Below are positions 1-8,813 of a DNA stretch of 64,000 bases, one piece after another; position 1 is the stretch's first letter, and every line of letters begins with the position of its first letter. The stretch is from Oceanicaulis sp052055585 (GTDB taxonomy: Bacteria; Pseudomonadota; Alphaproteobacteria; Caulobacterales; Maricaulaceae), in NCBI RefSeq assembly GCF_052055585.1, contig NZ_CP170485.1, forward strand, positions 2,728,001-2,792,000. The letters are read 5' to 3'. The position numbers and the translations under genes were made by a program. A model generated the notes under the pieces. That model saw only the letters and a list, made by a program, of their open reading frames with translations. It made no database searches and was not told the DNA's origin.

Positions 1-1
1 G

Positions 2-1138
2 TACGGCACAGACGCGATCGGCGAATTTGCCTCTTACCTTGCCTTGGTCACGCTTTTTGGCAGCTTCATAGCCGCCGGAATGCCTCAAATGCTGATGCGC
101 CGCATCTCTTTACTGAGAACGGATCAATATGCTCGGATGACAAGATGGCGTTCGGCTTTTTGGCTAGGCGCAATTTTATCATCCATAGCTACGCTTCCTT
201 TTAGCGCCGCGCTCGTTTGGCTGTTGCGAACAAAGGCCAATATAGACTTTCCATGGCTCGCCACATTAGGCCCAGCCATATTCTCACTTACACTCATGAT
301 CAGCGAAGAAATGCGCGCAAGAGGAAAGGCCGAAGCATCTCTTATCGCCACTAATTTCCCAACGATAATTTCACCGATATTGTTTTTACTTATATCATAC
401 TTATTTAATATAGAGAGCATTTTATCGGGGCTTGTATTTACCCATATATTTTCTGGCAGTATAATGACCGCGTTGTTTGTCGGCAATTATGCAAAACTTG
501 ATTTGTCCAACAATAAAAATGGCTTAATTCTTCTCAAGCTTTCACCATATGATATGGCCTCAATGGCCTTGATGAGGGTATTCTCAGGCGGCGCAAGTCA
601 TGTCCTTGTACTCCTGACTGCCGGACTTGGCTCACCAACGTTGGCTGGTTTTGTTGCTGTCGCGTCTAGACTTGCCGGACTCGCAGCCACCTTTACAGGA
701 ATTGTAAACGCGTCTTTTGCCCGGAAGATTGGCGGGGCTCAGAAAGCACCAGATAAGCTTAGGCATCTATTTGTTGTGACCTCTGCAATTAGCGTCGCCG
801 GCGTTGGCGCACTAATGCTGCCCATCATCGTACTGCCAAGCCAGTTTCTCTCAATATTCGCCGTCCCTAGGGATCTCCTCGGAGCCACGATTGGCCTTCA
901 GATTCTTGCAGCTGCACGCATAGTTCGATCCACATCGGGCATATCCGACTTGTTTAATATGGTTCTATCAAAGGCTTATTTGGAGCTGATCGCCACAGCA
1001 GCAGGCTTCATCACACTTCTGATGGCGTTTTATACTTTGCCGACATCGCCACTGAACGCAGCCCTCTCTTTGTCAGCTTCCGTACTCATCCACGGCGCAA
1101 TAAGTGCTATCGGAGCCTGGCTCTCAATGCCCAAATGA
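2..1138 (+). CDS. Wzx-like oligosaccharide flippase (5' end off window)
   Basis: The frame is open from the first bases of the window (YGTDAIGEFASYLAL precedes the first possible internal start at 44), so the gene begins upstream and 378 residues are visible. Long hydrophobic helices alternate with short basic loops (for example MPQMLMRRI), the pattern of MOP/PST flippases that move lipid-linked repeat units across the inner membrane. The 3' end overlaps the convergent Wzy-like gene by 15 bases. The DNA is AT-rich compared with genes from about 2.5 kb onward, which suggests an exchanged polysaccharide cassette. The exact lipid-linked substrate cannot be told. The flippase call is from overall topology and locus context. 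Confidence 0.75.
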   Translation, partial: YGTDAIGEFASYLALVTLFGSFIAAGMPQMLMRRISLLRTDQYARMTRWRSAFWLGAILSSIATLPFSAALVWLLRTKANIDFPWLATLGPAIFSLTLMISEEMRARGKAEASLIATNFPTIISPILFLLISYLFNIESILSGLVFTHIFSGSIMTALFVGNYAKLDLSNNKNGLILLKLSPYDMASMALMRVFSGGASHVLVLLTAGLGSPTLAGFVAVASRLAGLAATFTGIVNASFARKIGGAQKAPDKLRHLFVVTSAISVAGVGALMLPIIVLPSQFLSIFAVPRDLLGATIGLQILAAARIVRSTSGISDLFNMVLSKAYLELIATAAGFITLLMAFYTLPTSPLNAALSLSASVLIHGAISAIGAWLSMPK

Positions 1139-2473
1139 CCTTGCTGGCCTAGACGGCGCACCAGCGCGCCGCCAACTAAAAACTGTATGCACGAACCAAA
1201 TCAATGCGAAACCAACCGCATAATATACGTAATAAATAGAAACGATTTCAAAACCCGCCTTCATCATTTCCATAGGAAGTGAGAACACAAACAATGATAG
1301 GAATCCCAGCAAATACGGGTTCCGGGACTTAAATTCATTCCTTTGCACAAAAGCTATCGACAAGACGATTATGGCCCCGACGAGGATCATACCAAGCCCC
1401 CCGAAAGCAATATAAAACTCCCCCAGAAAAGTCGGGGGAACCCCCGACAAGCGGTCCCCATAAAACTCCTCACGCATCTGCAGCCCCACACCTAACGGCT
1501 TATCTGGCCATAACGAACGCGGCACCGGCCGCAGCAGAACGTTGAGAAAGTTCTGGCCAAAGTTAATGCCGTTTCGCTCCGCAAAAAGTACAGCTGCCGA
1601 GAACAACTCGAAATAATTAAAGTTATTAAGCAACCCTGCCGTCCCTCGAGAGGAAACTTCGGCTAATGCACGCGGCAAAGACTCACCACTTTGCGCAGAT
1701 ATCCGCAGTGCAAGGCCAAATACTAAAGCCGCATAGCTTGCGATAGCTCCAAATATCCCCAAAGCAATATTTCTAATCGAATAAAGCCTTTGGGCATCTA
1801 TTATACCCGTCGAATACATAACGGCGGCGAATTGCACAATCGATAAACCACGGGCTCCAGTTAAAAATACAAGAGAAGCATGAATTGACACTAAGGCAAT
1901 AACAAGAAGGCGATAACTTCCCCCTCGCTCTCTCGAAATAACACCGGCCACAAGCAGTGCAGATGTGGCTAGAAACAAGAATATTCTGGCGAAGTTAATT
2001 TGACTTCCAAATACAATTGCGCGCCTCTGTAGAGAAGCAAATGCTTCGAGAGGGCTGCCGAAAATAGCCGTAAGCACAATGATATATGATAATGCTGAAG
2101 CAATATATATAGCTATGGATATCTTATAAAGCCTACTCTTGGTAGCAGGAGCTCCGCTTAACTCAACATTACCAACACTCCTTGAGCCCCTTAACATTAT
2201 TATAGAAAATACTATAATGGTTGCTTTAACCACCGAAATATAAAAAATAGGCACAAACAGCCGCAAATCAGACTGGGATAGCAATATGCTTCCGAAGGAG
2301 CGACTTATAAGGAAGTCACTTCCAGGAACAACTAATACTGCCCTCAAGTCAAATCCTATAAAAATTACAACAGTCAGCAATATATATAGAAAAGATTTCG
2401 TCCGAACCGCAATCAACATCATCACGGCAGTGAGCGATACTGAAATCAATATTTGAAATAATGATGCGAGCAT
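1124..2473 (-). CDS. Wzy-like O-antigen/repeat-unit polymerase
   Basis: A 449-residue, very hydrophobic protein with about ten or more predicted membrane helices and a longer loop in the second half, as in O-antigen polymerases. Such proteins join repeat units in the periplasm after Wzx flipping. The ATG at 2473 is chosen because it lies just after the stop of the upstream glycosyltransferase (2481). An upstream in-frame start at 2593 would overlap that gene by over 100 bases and add a basic stretch with no membrane character. Sequence motifs are weak in this family, so the call rests on topology and on its place beside a flippase and glycosyltransferases. Composition is strongly AT-rich (23 G+C of 60 at 2221-2280, hand counted). 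Confidence 0.7.
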   Translation of the reverse strand: MLASLFQILISVSLTAVMMLIAVRTKSFLYILLTVVIFIGFDLRAVLVVPGSDFLISRSFGSILLSQSDLRLFVPIFYISVVKATIIVFSIIMLRGSRSVGNVELSGAPATKSRLYKISIAIYIASALSYIIVLTAIFGSPLEAFASLQRRAIVFGSQINFARIFLFLATSALLVAGVISRERGGSYRLLVIALVSIHASLVFLTGARGLSIVQFAAVMYSTGIIDAQRLYSIRNIALGIFGAIASYAALVFGLALRISAQSGESLPRALAEVSSRGTAGLLNNFNYFELFSAAVLFAERNGINFGQNFLNVLLRPVPRSLWPDKPLGVGLQMREEFYGDRLSGVPPTFLGEFYIAFGGLGMILVGAIIVLSIAFVQRNEFKSRNPYLLGFLSLFVFSLPMEMMKAGFEIVSIYYVYYAVGFALIWFVHTVFSWRRAGAPSRPARSFGH

Positions 2474-2480
2474 TATGGGA

Positions 2481-3668
2481 TTAAGTTTCTGATCCTGATA
2501 CGGAACGCTTGGCGATCTCGTACGCTTGAATATGGGCTTTGGCGCAGGCCTCAATGGATAGCGTTTCTGCGGCGAAAGTTCGACCTTTTTCACCCAGACG
2601 CGCGCGCAGGCCGGGATCGGCGGCCAGTTTGAGCATCAGATTGGCCAGCTCCTCCGCCGAGGAGGTCTTGTTCAGGAACCCCGTCTGATCGTCGATCACC
2701 GTATCACGCAGCGAGCCGACATCATTGGCGATCGCGGGCACGCCGCTGGCCAATGCCTCGCCCACCACGATGGAGGCGCCCTCGCCCTTTGACGGCAGGC
2801 AGAAGATATCAAGGCCGTTCATATAGCGGGCGACCTCCCGTCCGGGCTGCACGAAGCGGACGGCGTCCGGTTCCATGCCCAGCGCGGCGGGACGCGCGAC
2901 GACATTGGCTTCATACCAGTCGGCATGATGCTCCACCACGCCGCCGCAAATCCACGCCTTGAGCCTCGGGTCGGTCTTGCGCGCCAGATGCAGCGCCTCG
3001 ATCAGCAGGCCATGGTTCTTGTTCGGGCCACGGCCTCCCACCGTGCCCACGATAATATCGCCTTCGGCCGCCTGCATTTCACTACGCACCTGCTGGCGGC
3101 GCGCTGTGTCGGGATGAAAGACCGACAGATCAACCGGCGCGTAGAAGGGCACCAGCTTGTCCTGAGCCTTTGAAAGACCCGGATGGGAGGCGACCAGTCC
3201 GGTGCCCGACGTCATCACCGCATCTGACAGGGCGGTCACCATGGGCGTGAACACCCGTTTCAGCAAACGCGGCGGCTGGTCGGAATGGATTTGCCAGACC
3301 AGGCTCGCGCCCGCCAGCTTGGCCGCGAGCGCGCTGTGAAAATGGATCAGGCCGCATGGCTGGACGATGTCATAGCCGCCCTCTTTGATGAGCCCACGCA
3401 AGCGCCAGACGTCCAGCCCGATGGTGGAGAAGAACTCCAGCTGGGTCAGGGGATTGGCGCTTTTGCGGATCCGCCGCAGCGGAATGATCTTCACATCGAG
3501 CCCCGCCGCCCGCAGCCGGTCAGCGCCATTATCGCCATCCGTTTGCGGCAGGACGACCGTCCACGGATACCCCATCTCCCCACAGACCGGGCCCACCCGC
3601 TCCATGATGGTGTGGATGCCGCCCCAGCGCGGAGCGTGAATGACGGCGAGCACGCGAGACTGCGTCAT
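2481..3668 (-). CDS. Glycosyltransferase family 4
   Basis: A 395-residue GT-B fold enzyme. The N-terminal half has the GGIHTIMERV acceptor-domain pattern. The C-terminal half has the family-4 E-x7-E motif in KGEGASIVVGEALASG, followed by IANDVGSLRDTV, which bind the nucleotide-sugar donor with retention of configuration. It probably adds one sugar to the lipid-linked repeat unit at the cytoplasmic face. Its ATG overlaps the stop of the upstream pyruvyl-transferase gene (ATGA), so the two are translationally coupled. Base composition is GC-rich again, unlike the polymerase just downstream. Donor and acceptor sugars are unknown. Confidence 0.88.
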   Translation of the reverse strand: MTQSRVLAVIHAPRWGGIHTIMERVGPVCGEMGYPWTVVLPQTDGDNGADRLRAAGLDVKIIPLRRIRKSANPLTQLEFFSTIGLDVWRLRGLIKEGGYDIVQPCGLIHFHSALAAKLAGASLVWQIHSDQPPRLLKRVFTPMVTALSDAVMTSGTGLVASHPGLSKAQDKLVPFYAPVDLSVFHPDTARRQQVRSEMQAAEGDIIVGTVGGRGPNKNHGLLIEALHLARKTDPRLKAWICGGVVEHHADWYEANVVARPAALGMEPDAVRFVQPGREVARYMNGLDIFCLPSKGEGASIVVGEALASGVPAIANDVGSLRDTVIDDQTGFLNKTSSAEELANLMLKLAADPGLRARLGEKGRTFAAETLSIEACAKAHIQAYEIAKRSVSGSET

Positions 3669-4741
3669 GACGGCGCCCCAATAAGAGCCTGACGGAGTGC
3701 GTTGGTCATCTGCGACTTGCGCTCCACGAAATCCGCCGAGGGCTCGGGCAGGGTGAAGCGCACCGTCTCGGGCGCGACCTGCCAGGGGGAGATTACATCG
3801 GTCCGGGCGATGGAGAAGTCGTCCGCCAGTCGCGACAGCTTGTCATTATACCGGACCAGCAGCATGGGCGCGCCGTTCATGGCCGCCAGAATGCCCGCGT
3901 GATAGCGCGTCGCCACCACGTGCCCGCACTGGGCAAACGCCGCCAGCACCATGTCGCGGTCCTGGGTCTGGTCGAGAATTTCGGTTTTCAGCCCGCGCGC
4001 ATGCAATCGCTCGGCCAAGCGCTCACTGACCGGGCGGTCGCTCTCGGCATCGTTATGCTTGAAGACGAACAGCCTGACCGTGCGCACATCCCCGGCGGCC
4101 TCAAGAGCGGCGCCCGCCAGCGCGTCCCAGAACGCATCCTGTCCGCCCGGCACATCGCCATAGGGCTCAAGGTCCAGAATGGACATGCCCAGAATGCTGG
4201 CGTCACGGGCAATGGCAGGCGCCGGTTTCAGGAAGGCCAGGTCAACGCCCGTATGAATATCCGCACGGGGAACCAGCGTCGTCAGCGTGTCCGTCGAGGC
4301 CGGGTCGCGGGTGAACACCGTCTTGCAGGCGCTCATGGACAGGGCCGCAAGCCGTTTGGTGACCCAACGCTCCATCCGCCCCGCGCCAATGCCGAAGGCG
4401 AAGCTGCGTCCGCCGCTCAGCCGGGGCAGGGCATACAGGGCTGCCAGTTTCAGATAACGGCCCGTCATGGTCTTGCTGGCGTATTCATCATGAAAGGATG
4501 TGCCGCCCACCCGCACCACGTCTGCGCCAGAGGTCACCGCCCGCAAGGCCGCGCGCGCCGCCGCAGGACGGATCTCGGCCGTAATCGCCTGGGGTAGTCG
4601 CACCGCCTCGGGATCCCGCGCCAGGATGGTGATCGGACGACGGGTGTCCCGCAGAACGTCCAGCATGCCGTCCAGCATCAGGTCGTCGCCCAGATTCCCG
4701 CCTCCGAGATATCCGAACAGAACAATCGGGCGTTCTTCCAT
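3665..4741 (-). CDS. Polysaccharide pyruvyl transferase family protein (first copy)
   Basis: A 358-residue protein starting with a glycine-rich GYLGGGNLGDDL motif, the hallmark of the polysaccharide pyruvyl transferase / CsaB superfamily, and with a later CGHVVATRYHAGILAAMNGAP segment typical of the donor domain. Family members transfer pyruvate from PEP onto sugars as a ketal, adding negative charge to the glycan. The ATG at 4741 shares one base with the stop of the GH16 gene (TGATG); a GTG at 4744 is the alternative start. It is one of two members of this family in the cluster. Substrate is unknown. Confidence 0.82.
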   Translation of the reverse strand: MEERPIVLFGYLGGGNLGDDLMLDGMLDVLRDTRRPITILARDPEAVRLPQAITAEIRPAAARAALRAVTSGADVVRVGGTSFHDEYASKTMTGRYLKLAALYALPRLSGGRSFAFGIGAGRMERWVTKRLAALSMSACKTVFTRDPASTDTLTTLVPRADIHTGVDLAFLKPAPAIARDASILGMSILDLEPYGDVPGGQDAFWDALAGAALEAAGDVRTVRLFVFKHNDAESDRPVSERLAERLHARGLKTEILDQTQDRDMVLAAFAQCGHVVATRYHAGILAAMNGAPMLLVRYNDKLSRLADDFSIARTDVISPWQVAPETVRFTLPEPSADFVERKSQMTNALRQALIGAPS

Positions 4742-5526
4742 CACTGCCTCTCCCAGACGCGGACATAGTCGATGATCATGGCCTGATCGTTCAGCTCAGC
4801 GGGCGGATCGCCCAGCCAGCTGGCGGTGGCGGTGGACAGGCGCACCGTCAACGGCCCGGCGCACGGCGCCTGGGCGCGTCGCACCACATCCCCGTCCTGC
4901 CGCCAGATCAGCGTATCGCCATCGCGCTCGATCGACAGCGTCATGAACCCGGCGGAGTTGGGCGTCTCGCTGCGCCAGGGATTGGTCATGCGATAGATGT
5001 CGCGCGTCAGCTCGCCAGTTTCAGGTTGCTCGAACACATGCAGGTTATAGGTCATGCGGTCGGGATGGGTGGCCTCGATCACATCGAGCTCACACGCGGT
5101 CTGGCCGGGCGTCAGCCCCAGACGCCCCGGGTGCAGCACCGGGAACAACCAGAACGCATTGTTCATACCCGCTTCGGGCGCCAGACGGATGCGCGCCTCA
5201 AACACGCCATCGTTAAAGCTGCGCCGGGTCCAGACATGCGCCGTGCTCCAGACGCGCCCATCTTCAGCCTCGTCGCGGGCGCGAGTGATGAGATGCAGCG
5301 CGCCCTCGCGCACTTCGACATTGTCGGGGCTGCGCACCGAGGTGATATGGCCCGGCGCACTGTCTTCCACATGCCAACGGGCCGGGTCGATCGCCTCGCC
5401 TTCAAACTCGTCGGCAAACACCAGCGTCCAGCGCGGATCCTCCGCCATCCCCTGTGGCAGGGGGGCAGAGGTCTGCGCCAGCGTCAGTCCTGCCAGCGTC
5501 GCCGCTAGATATGCTTGCGAAGCCAT
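4741..5526 (-). CDS. Secreted glycoside hydrolase family 16 protein
   Basis: A 261-residue protein with an N-terminal signal-like stretch (MASQAYLAATLAGLTLAQ) and the GH16 catalytic signature E-L-D-V-I-E at residues 146-151, where E146 is the expected nucleophile, D148 the helper and E151 the acid/base. FADEFEG near residue 37 and the FEARIRL strand near 109 are also typical. GH16 enzymes cut beta-1,3 or beta-1,4 glucans and galactans. Inside polysaccharide clusters, such as ExoK/ExsH of rhizobia, they trim or release the polymer. The start overlaps the preceding gene by 22 bases, pointing to one operon. Substrate is inferred only from context. Confidence 0.85.
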   Translation of the reverse strand: MASQAYLAATLAGLTLAQTSAPLPQGMAEDPRWTLVFADEFEGEAIDPARWHVEDSAPGHITSVRSPDNVEVREGALHLITRARDEAEDGRVWSTAHVWTRRSFNDGVFEARIRLAPEAGMNNAFWLFPVLHPGRLGLTPGQTACELDVIEATHPDRMTYNLHVFEQPETGELTRDIYRMTNPWRSETPNSAGFMTLSIERDGDTLIWRQDGDVVRRAQAPCAGPLTVRLSTATASWLGDPPAELNDQAMIIDYVRVWERQ

Positions 5527-6581
5527 TCCACCTGCCCGCTGCGCTCTTGCTCAAGGTGGTCCATATCCAGGCGCACGGGATGCTTCTTGATATCGCCAGC
5601 GCCGACACGCTCGAACAGCGCCGCGCGCGGGCTGGGCGTGAACAGCATGGCCGGATTGCCATAAGCCAGCGTGGCGACACAGGCATGCACCCGGTCCGCC
5701 AGCGTCAGTGCGGAATTGGCATAGACAGTGAAATAGGTCCACGGCTCATCCGAGCAGACCGCATTGGGGTGCTGGTAGATCTTGTAGGTCATGTGCGGAT
5801 TGCTGCGATGCTCGGGCCGCACGATCATGCGCCCGTTCAGCTCGGCCGGCAGCTTCCGCCGGTCCAGCAAATGGCCAAGATAGGCCTGAACCTTGGACCG
5901 GTGCGCCAGCTTGGACACCATTTGCGGGGTATACAGATTCCACTCCGCCCCATCCGCTTCAAAGCTGGCGTCCGCCTGCGCATCCACGCCGCCCAGCTTG
6001 ACGGTGGGTTCGGGATAGCGATCAAAATTGAACGCGTAATATGGCTCGCCCGCCACCTTGAAGGGCGAATAGGCCTTGGGCGCGAAGAAGGCGCTGTCCA
6101 TGCCGTCAAACAGCGGCACGCCCAGATCCCAGTCTTTCAGGATGTTGTAGCTGTTGCTGTCGCGGGTGGAGATCAGGGCCGGCTTGTAGCGCTCCAGGAA
6201 CGCACGCGCTGCGGCGAACTCGGCGTCACGGAACTTGAAGAAGGCCGAGCCCAGCAGGATGATCTTTGTGCCGCGCTCGGTCAGCGCCTTGAAGGTGTTC
6301 TCCCACAGATGCGGGAAGCCCGTCGTCAGAAGCGGGCCTTGCAGCACGATATAATCGAGATCGAGCAGGCGCAGATATTCCACATCGCCCGCCGGGTTGC
6401 CCTTGAGCTGGTTATGGAAAGTCCGGTAGCCAGGCTGGTCCTGAATGAACTCGACCTGCCCCTCGCCGAACATCTGCTCGAGGATCCATTTGCCGCCAAT
6501 ATTGAAAAAGGCGTTGCCGATATTCTGGGCCCAATGCCCCGAAACAAGCGCTACGCGCGGATTGCTGGCCGTGTTCGTCAT
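5505..6581 (-). CDS. Polysaccharide pyruvyl transferase family protein (second copy)
   Basis: A 358-residue protein with an N-terminal VSGHWAQNIGNAFFNIGG motif, a variant of the family's glycine/asparagine signature, and a C-terminal ADRVHACVATLAYGNPAM segment matching the usual R-x-H-A motif. It is clearly diverged from the copy at 3665-4741, so the two probably modify different sugars or one has another role. Two ATGs lie in tandem (6584 and 6581). The strong AAGGAG ribosome site is six bases before the second, which is chosen. The gene overlaps the GH16 gene downstream by 22 bases. Confidence 0.75.
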   Translation of the reverse strand: MTNTASNPRVALVSGHWAQNIGNAFFNIGGKWILEQMFGEGQVEFIQDQPGYRTFHNQLKGNPAGDVEYLRLLDLDYIVLQGPLLTTGFPHLWENTFKALTERGTKIILLGSAFFKFRDAEFAAARAFLERYKPALISTRDSNSYNILKDWDLGVPLFDGMDSAFFAPKAYSPFKVAGEPYYAFNFDRYPEPTVKLGGVDAQADASFEADGAEWNLYTPQMVSKLAHRSKVQAYLGHLLDRRKLPAELNGRMIVRPEHRSNPHMTYKIYQHPNAVCSDEPWTYFTVYANSALTLADRVHACVATLAYGNPAMLFTPSPRAALFERVGAGDIKKHPVRLDMDHLEQERSGQVEWLRKHI

Positions 6582-6625
6582 CATGAGCTCCTTAAAGGCT
6601 GCAACCCGTAGCGGGGCACATCATC

Positions 6626-7582
6626 TTAGCGGGCCTGTTCCTCAAGAAAACAGGCATAGGCGTGTTCCAGACCAGCGCGCAGGGAGAGGGTCGGCGACCA
6701 TCCCAAGGCGCGCAGGCGATCTGCGGTCATCAGTTTGCGGGGCGGGCCGTCTGGTTTGGTTTCGTCGCGGGTGACCGCGCCTTCAAAACCGACAACCTCC
6801 ATGATCATCCGAACCAGCGCCTCAATGGTCAGGTCCTCGCCCGAACCCACATTGACCGGCGCCTCACCGGTATAGGTCTTCATCAGATGGACCAGCGCAT
6901 CCGCGCAGTCATCCGCATGCAGGAATTCGCGGCGCGGCGCACCGCTGCCCCAGATCTGCACATGATCAGCGCCCGCCTGTTTGGCCTCGTACACCTTGCG
7001 GATCAAAGCCGGGATCACATGGCTGGTGTTCAAGTCGTAATTGTCGCCCGGCCCGTACAGATTGGTCGGCAGGGCGGCGATGAAATCAGCGCCATGCTGT
7101 TTGCGATAGGCCTGGCACAATTTGACGCCTGCAATCTTGGCGATGGCGTAGCCCTCATGGGTGGGCTCCAGCGCGCCGGTCAGAAGCGCGTCCTCGGCCA
7201 TGGGCTGGTCGGCGTGTTTGGGATAGATGCTGGACGACCCCAGATAGAGCAACCTGGACACTCCGGCCAGGTGGGCGGCATGGATCACATTGGCCGCGAA
7301 CATCAGATTGTCGTACAGAAAGTCGGCCGGATAACTCTGATTGGCCAAAATGCCGCCCACCCGTGCGGCAGCCACGAACACAGCGTCCGGTCGCGCATTT
7401 TCAAGCCAGACGCGTGTCGCGGCCTGATCGGTCAGGTCCAGCGCCTCATGAGTCGCGGTCAAAATCTCTGCAGGCGCTTCACGCTCCAGACGGCGCACCA
7501 GAGCCGAACCGACCATGCCGGCATGGCCTGCAACCCAGATGCGCTTGCCTGTCAGATCAAAGTGCGCCTCCCCCCCATTCAT
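6626..7582 (-). CDS. fcl: GDP-L-fucose synthase (GDP-4-keto-6-deoxymannose epimerase/reductase)
   Basis: A 318-residue short-chain dehydrogenase. The nucleotide-binding GHAGMVGSALVRRL motif, the AARVGGILANQSYPADF segment, SSSIYPK and the catalytic YAIAK pair are characteristic of GDP-fucose synthase, which epimerises and reduces GDP-4-keto-6-deoxy-D-mannose to GDP-L-fucose with NADPH. The ATG at 7582 is chosen; it lies five bases past the stop of the upstream glycosyltransferase and gives the usual family length. The partner GDP-mannose 4,6-dehydratase (Gmd) is not in the window, so it must be elsewhere or the enzyme works on another GDP-sugar. Confidence 0.88.
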   Translation of the reverse strand: MNGGEAHFDLTGKRIWVAGHAGMVGSALVRRLEREAPAEILTATHEALDLTDQAATRVWLENARPDAVFVAAARVGGILANQSYPADFLYDNLMFAANVIHAAHLAGVSRLLYLGSSSIYPKHADQPMAEDALLTGALEPTHEGYAIAKIAGVKLCQAYRKQHGADFIAALPTNLYGPGDNYDLNTSHVIPALIRKVYEAKQAGADHVQIWGSGAPRREFLHADDCADALVHLMKTYTGEAPVNVGSGEDLTIEALVRMIMEVVGFEGAVTRDETKPDGPPRKLMTADRLRALGWSPTLSLRAGLEHAYACFLEEQAR

Positions 7583-7587
7583 AGCGG

Positions 7588-8805
7588 CTATCCGCCACCG
7601 GGAGATGCGGCCCGTTCCTGACACGCCTGCTGCAGCACCGATTCAAAGCGGTCAGCGATCCGGTCGAGATCGAAATGCTCTTCGGCATAGGCCCGACCCG
7701 CCCGGCCTGCGGCTTCACGCGCATCAGGGTCATTGATCAGGGTGCGGACAGCCTCGACAAAGCCTGCTCCATCACCGGCGTCACAGACCAGTCCAGCACC
7801 AGTTTCGCGCACGATCCGCGCCGCCAGATTGCCCGCGGGCGCCGACAGCACGATCGGACGCCCCGAGCACAGATAGCTGAGCACCTTGGAGGGCACGGAG
7901 AACTCACCCGCTTCCTCCTCGATCACGGCCAGCATGATGTCAGCCGACCCCAGCACGTCTGCAAAACGCTTAAACGGCTGCAAGGGCAGCAAGGTCAGGT
8001 TTTCATAGGCGTCCGGCTGGGCACTCTTGACCGCTTCCAGATGCTCCACGCCCACACCTGCGGCCACCACCACCACCTCAGCGTCGGTGTTCGCCGCCAC
8101 CTGCTCGAGCAAGGTGGGGTCATGCTTCATCGCCAGCGTGCCCGTGTACAGGCAGACCAGCGTGTCGCTCACGCCCTGCTCTTGCGACCAGGCGTTATCC
8201 TTGGGGCGCACCGGCAGTTCCTTGAGCGCCCCCCAGTTGGGGATCACGCTGACGCGGTCAGGTCGGATGCCCCATTTGTCCAGCTGCGGGGAAAAGGCGT
8301 CGGTGATGATGATCACATGCTCGGCGCCGCGCATCTGAGCCGCGTCCAGATACTTGTAATAGGCGCCCACGCCATGCCCCAGAAGCGGCAGACGCTTGCG
8401 CAGCAGCTTGTCCGCCGCAATCGAATAGAAGTCCTGGATCCAGTACACGAACGCCGCGCCCACCGACCGGCAGGCGGCAGGAACCGCCTGTTGGGTTTCG
8501 GTGGGCGTATTGCCCGACAGCACCACGTCAGGTCGGCTGGACCTGATAAGGTCCGCCAGCAGTTTGCCATAAGCCAGGTCGCCCTGACGGCGCTTGATGA
8601 AGTTGCTCTTGGAATAATCCAGAGCCTCTCCCAGCGCCGCAAAGCTCAGCTCCTCCGGATCGTCCGGCAGACGTTCGAGACGCCCTTTGGGCCCTTTGTC
8701 GCCCGCAAAATAGGCATGGATGACCTCATGGCCGCGCGCAGCCAGCGCGCGGCTCAACTCAGCCTGAAAAGGGTGGCCCGCATAATCGTGAACCAGAATC
8801 CGCAT
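7588..8805 (-). CDS. Glycosyltransferase family 4, WcaI-like
   Basis: A 405-residue GT-B glycosyltransferase. The N-terminus MRILVHDYAGHPFQAELSRALAARG and the C-terminal EFSVPSKVLSYLCSGRPIV block, where an E/S-P-K-x-L pattern replaces the usual E-x7-E, resemble the colanic-acid WcaI group. WcaI is a fucosyltransferase, and here the gene sits between GDP-fucose synthase and a GDP-mannose 3,5-epimerase, so a GDP-L-hexose donor is a reasonable inference. It is followed within nine bases on the upstream side by the epimerase gene, consistent with one transcript. Confidence 0.85.
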   Translation of the reverse strand: MRILVHDYAGHPFQAELSRALAARGHEVIHAYFAGDKGPKGRLERLPDDPEELSFAALGEALDYSKSNFIKRRQGDLAYGKLLADLIRSSRPDVVLSGNTPTETQQAVPAACRSVGAAFVYWIQDFYSIAADKLLRKRLPLLGHGVGAYYKYLDAAQMRGAEHVIIITDAFSPQLDKWGIRPDRVSVIPNWGALKELPVRPKDNAWSQEQGVSDTLVCLYTGTLAMKHDPTLLEQVAANTDAEVVVVAAGVGVEHLEAVKSAQPDAYENLTLLPLQPFKRFADVLGSADIMLAVIEEEAGEFSVPSKVLSYLCSGRPIVLSAPAGNLAARIVRETGAGLVCDAGDGAGFVEAVRTLINDPDAREAAGRAGRAYAEEHFDLDRIADRFESVLQQACQERAASPGGG

Positions 8806-8813
8806 GGTCAGCG

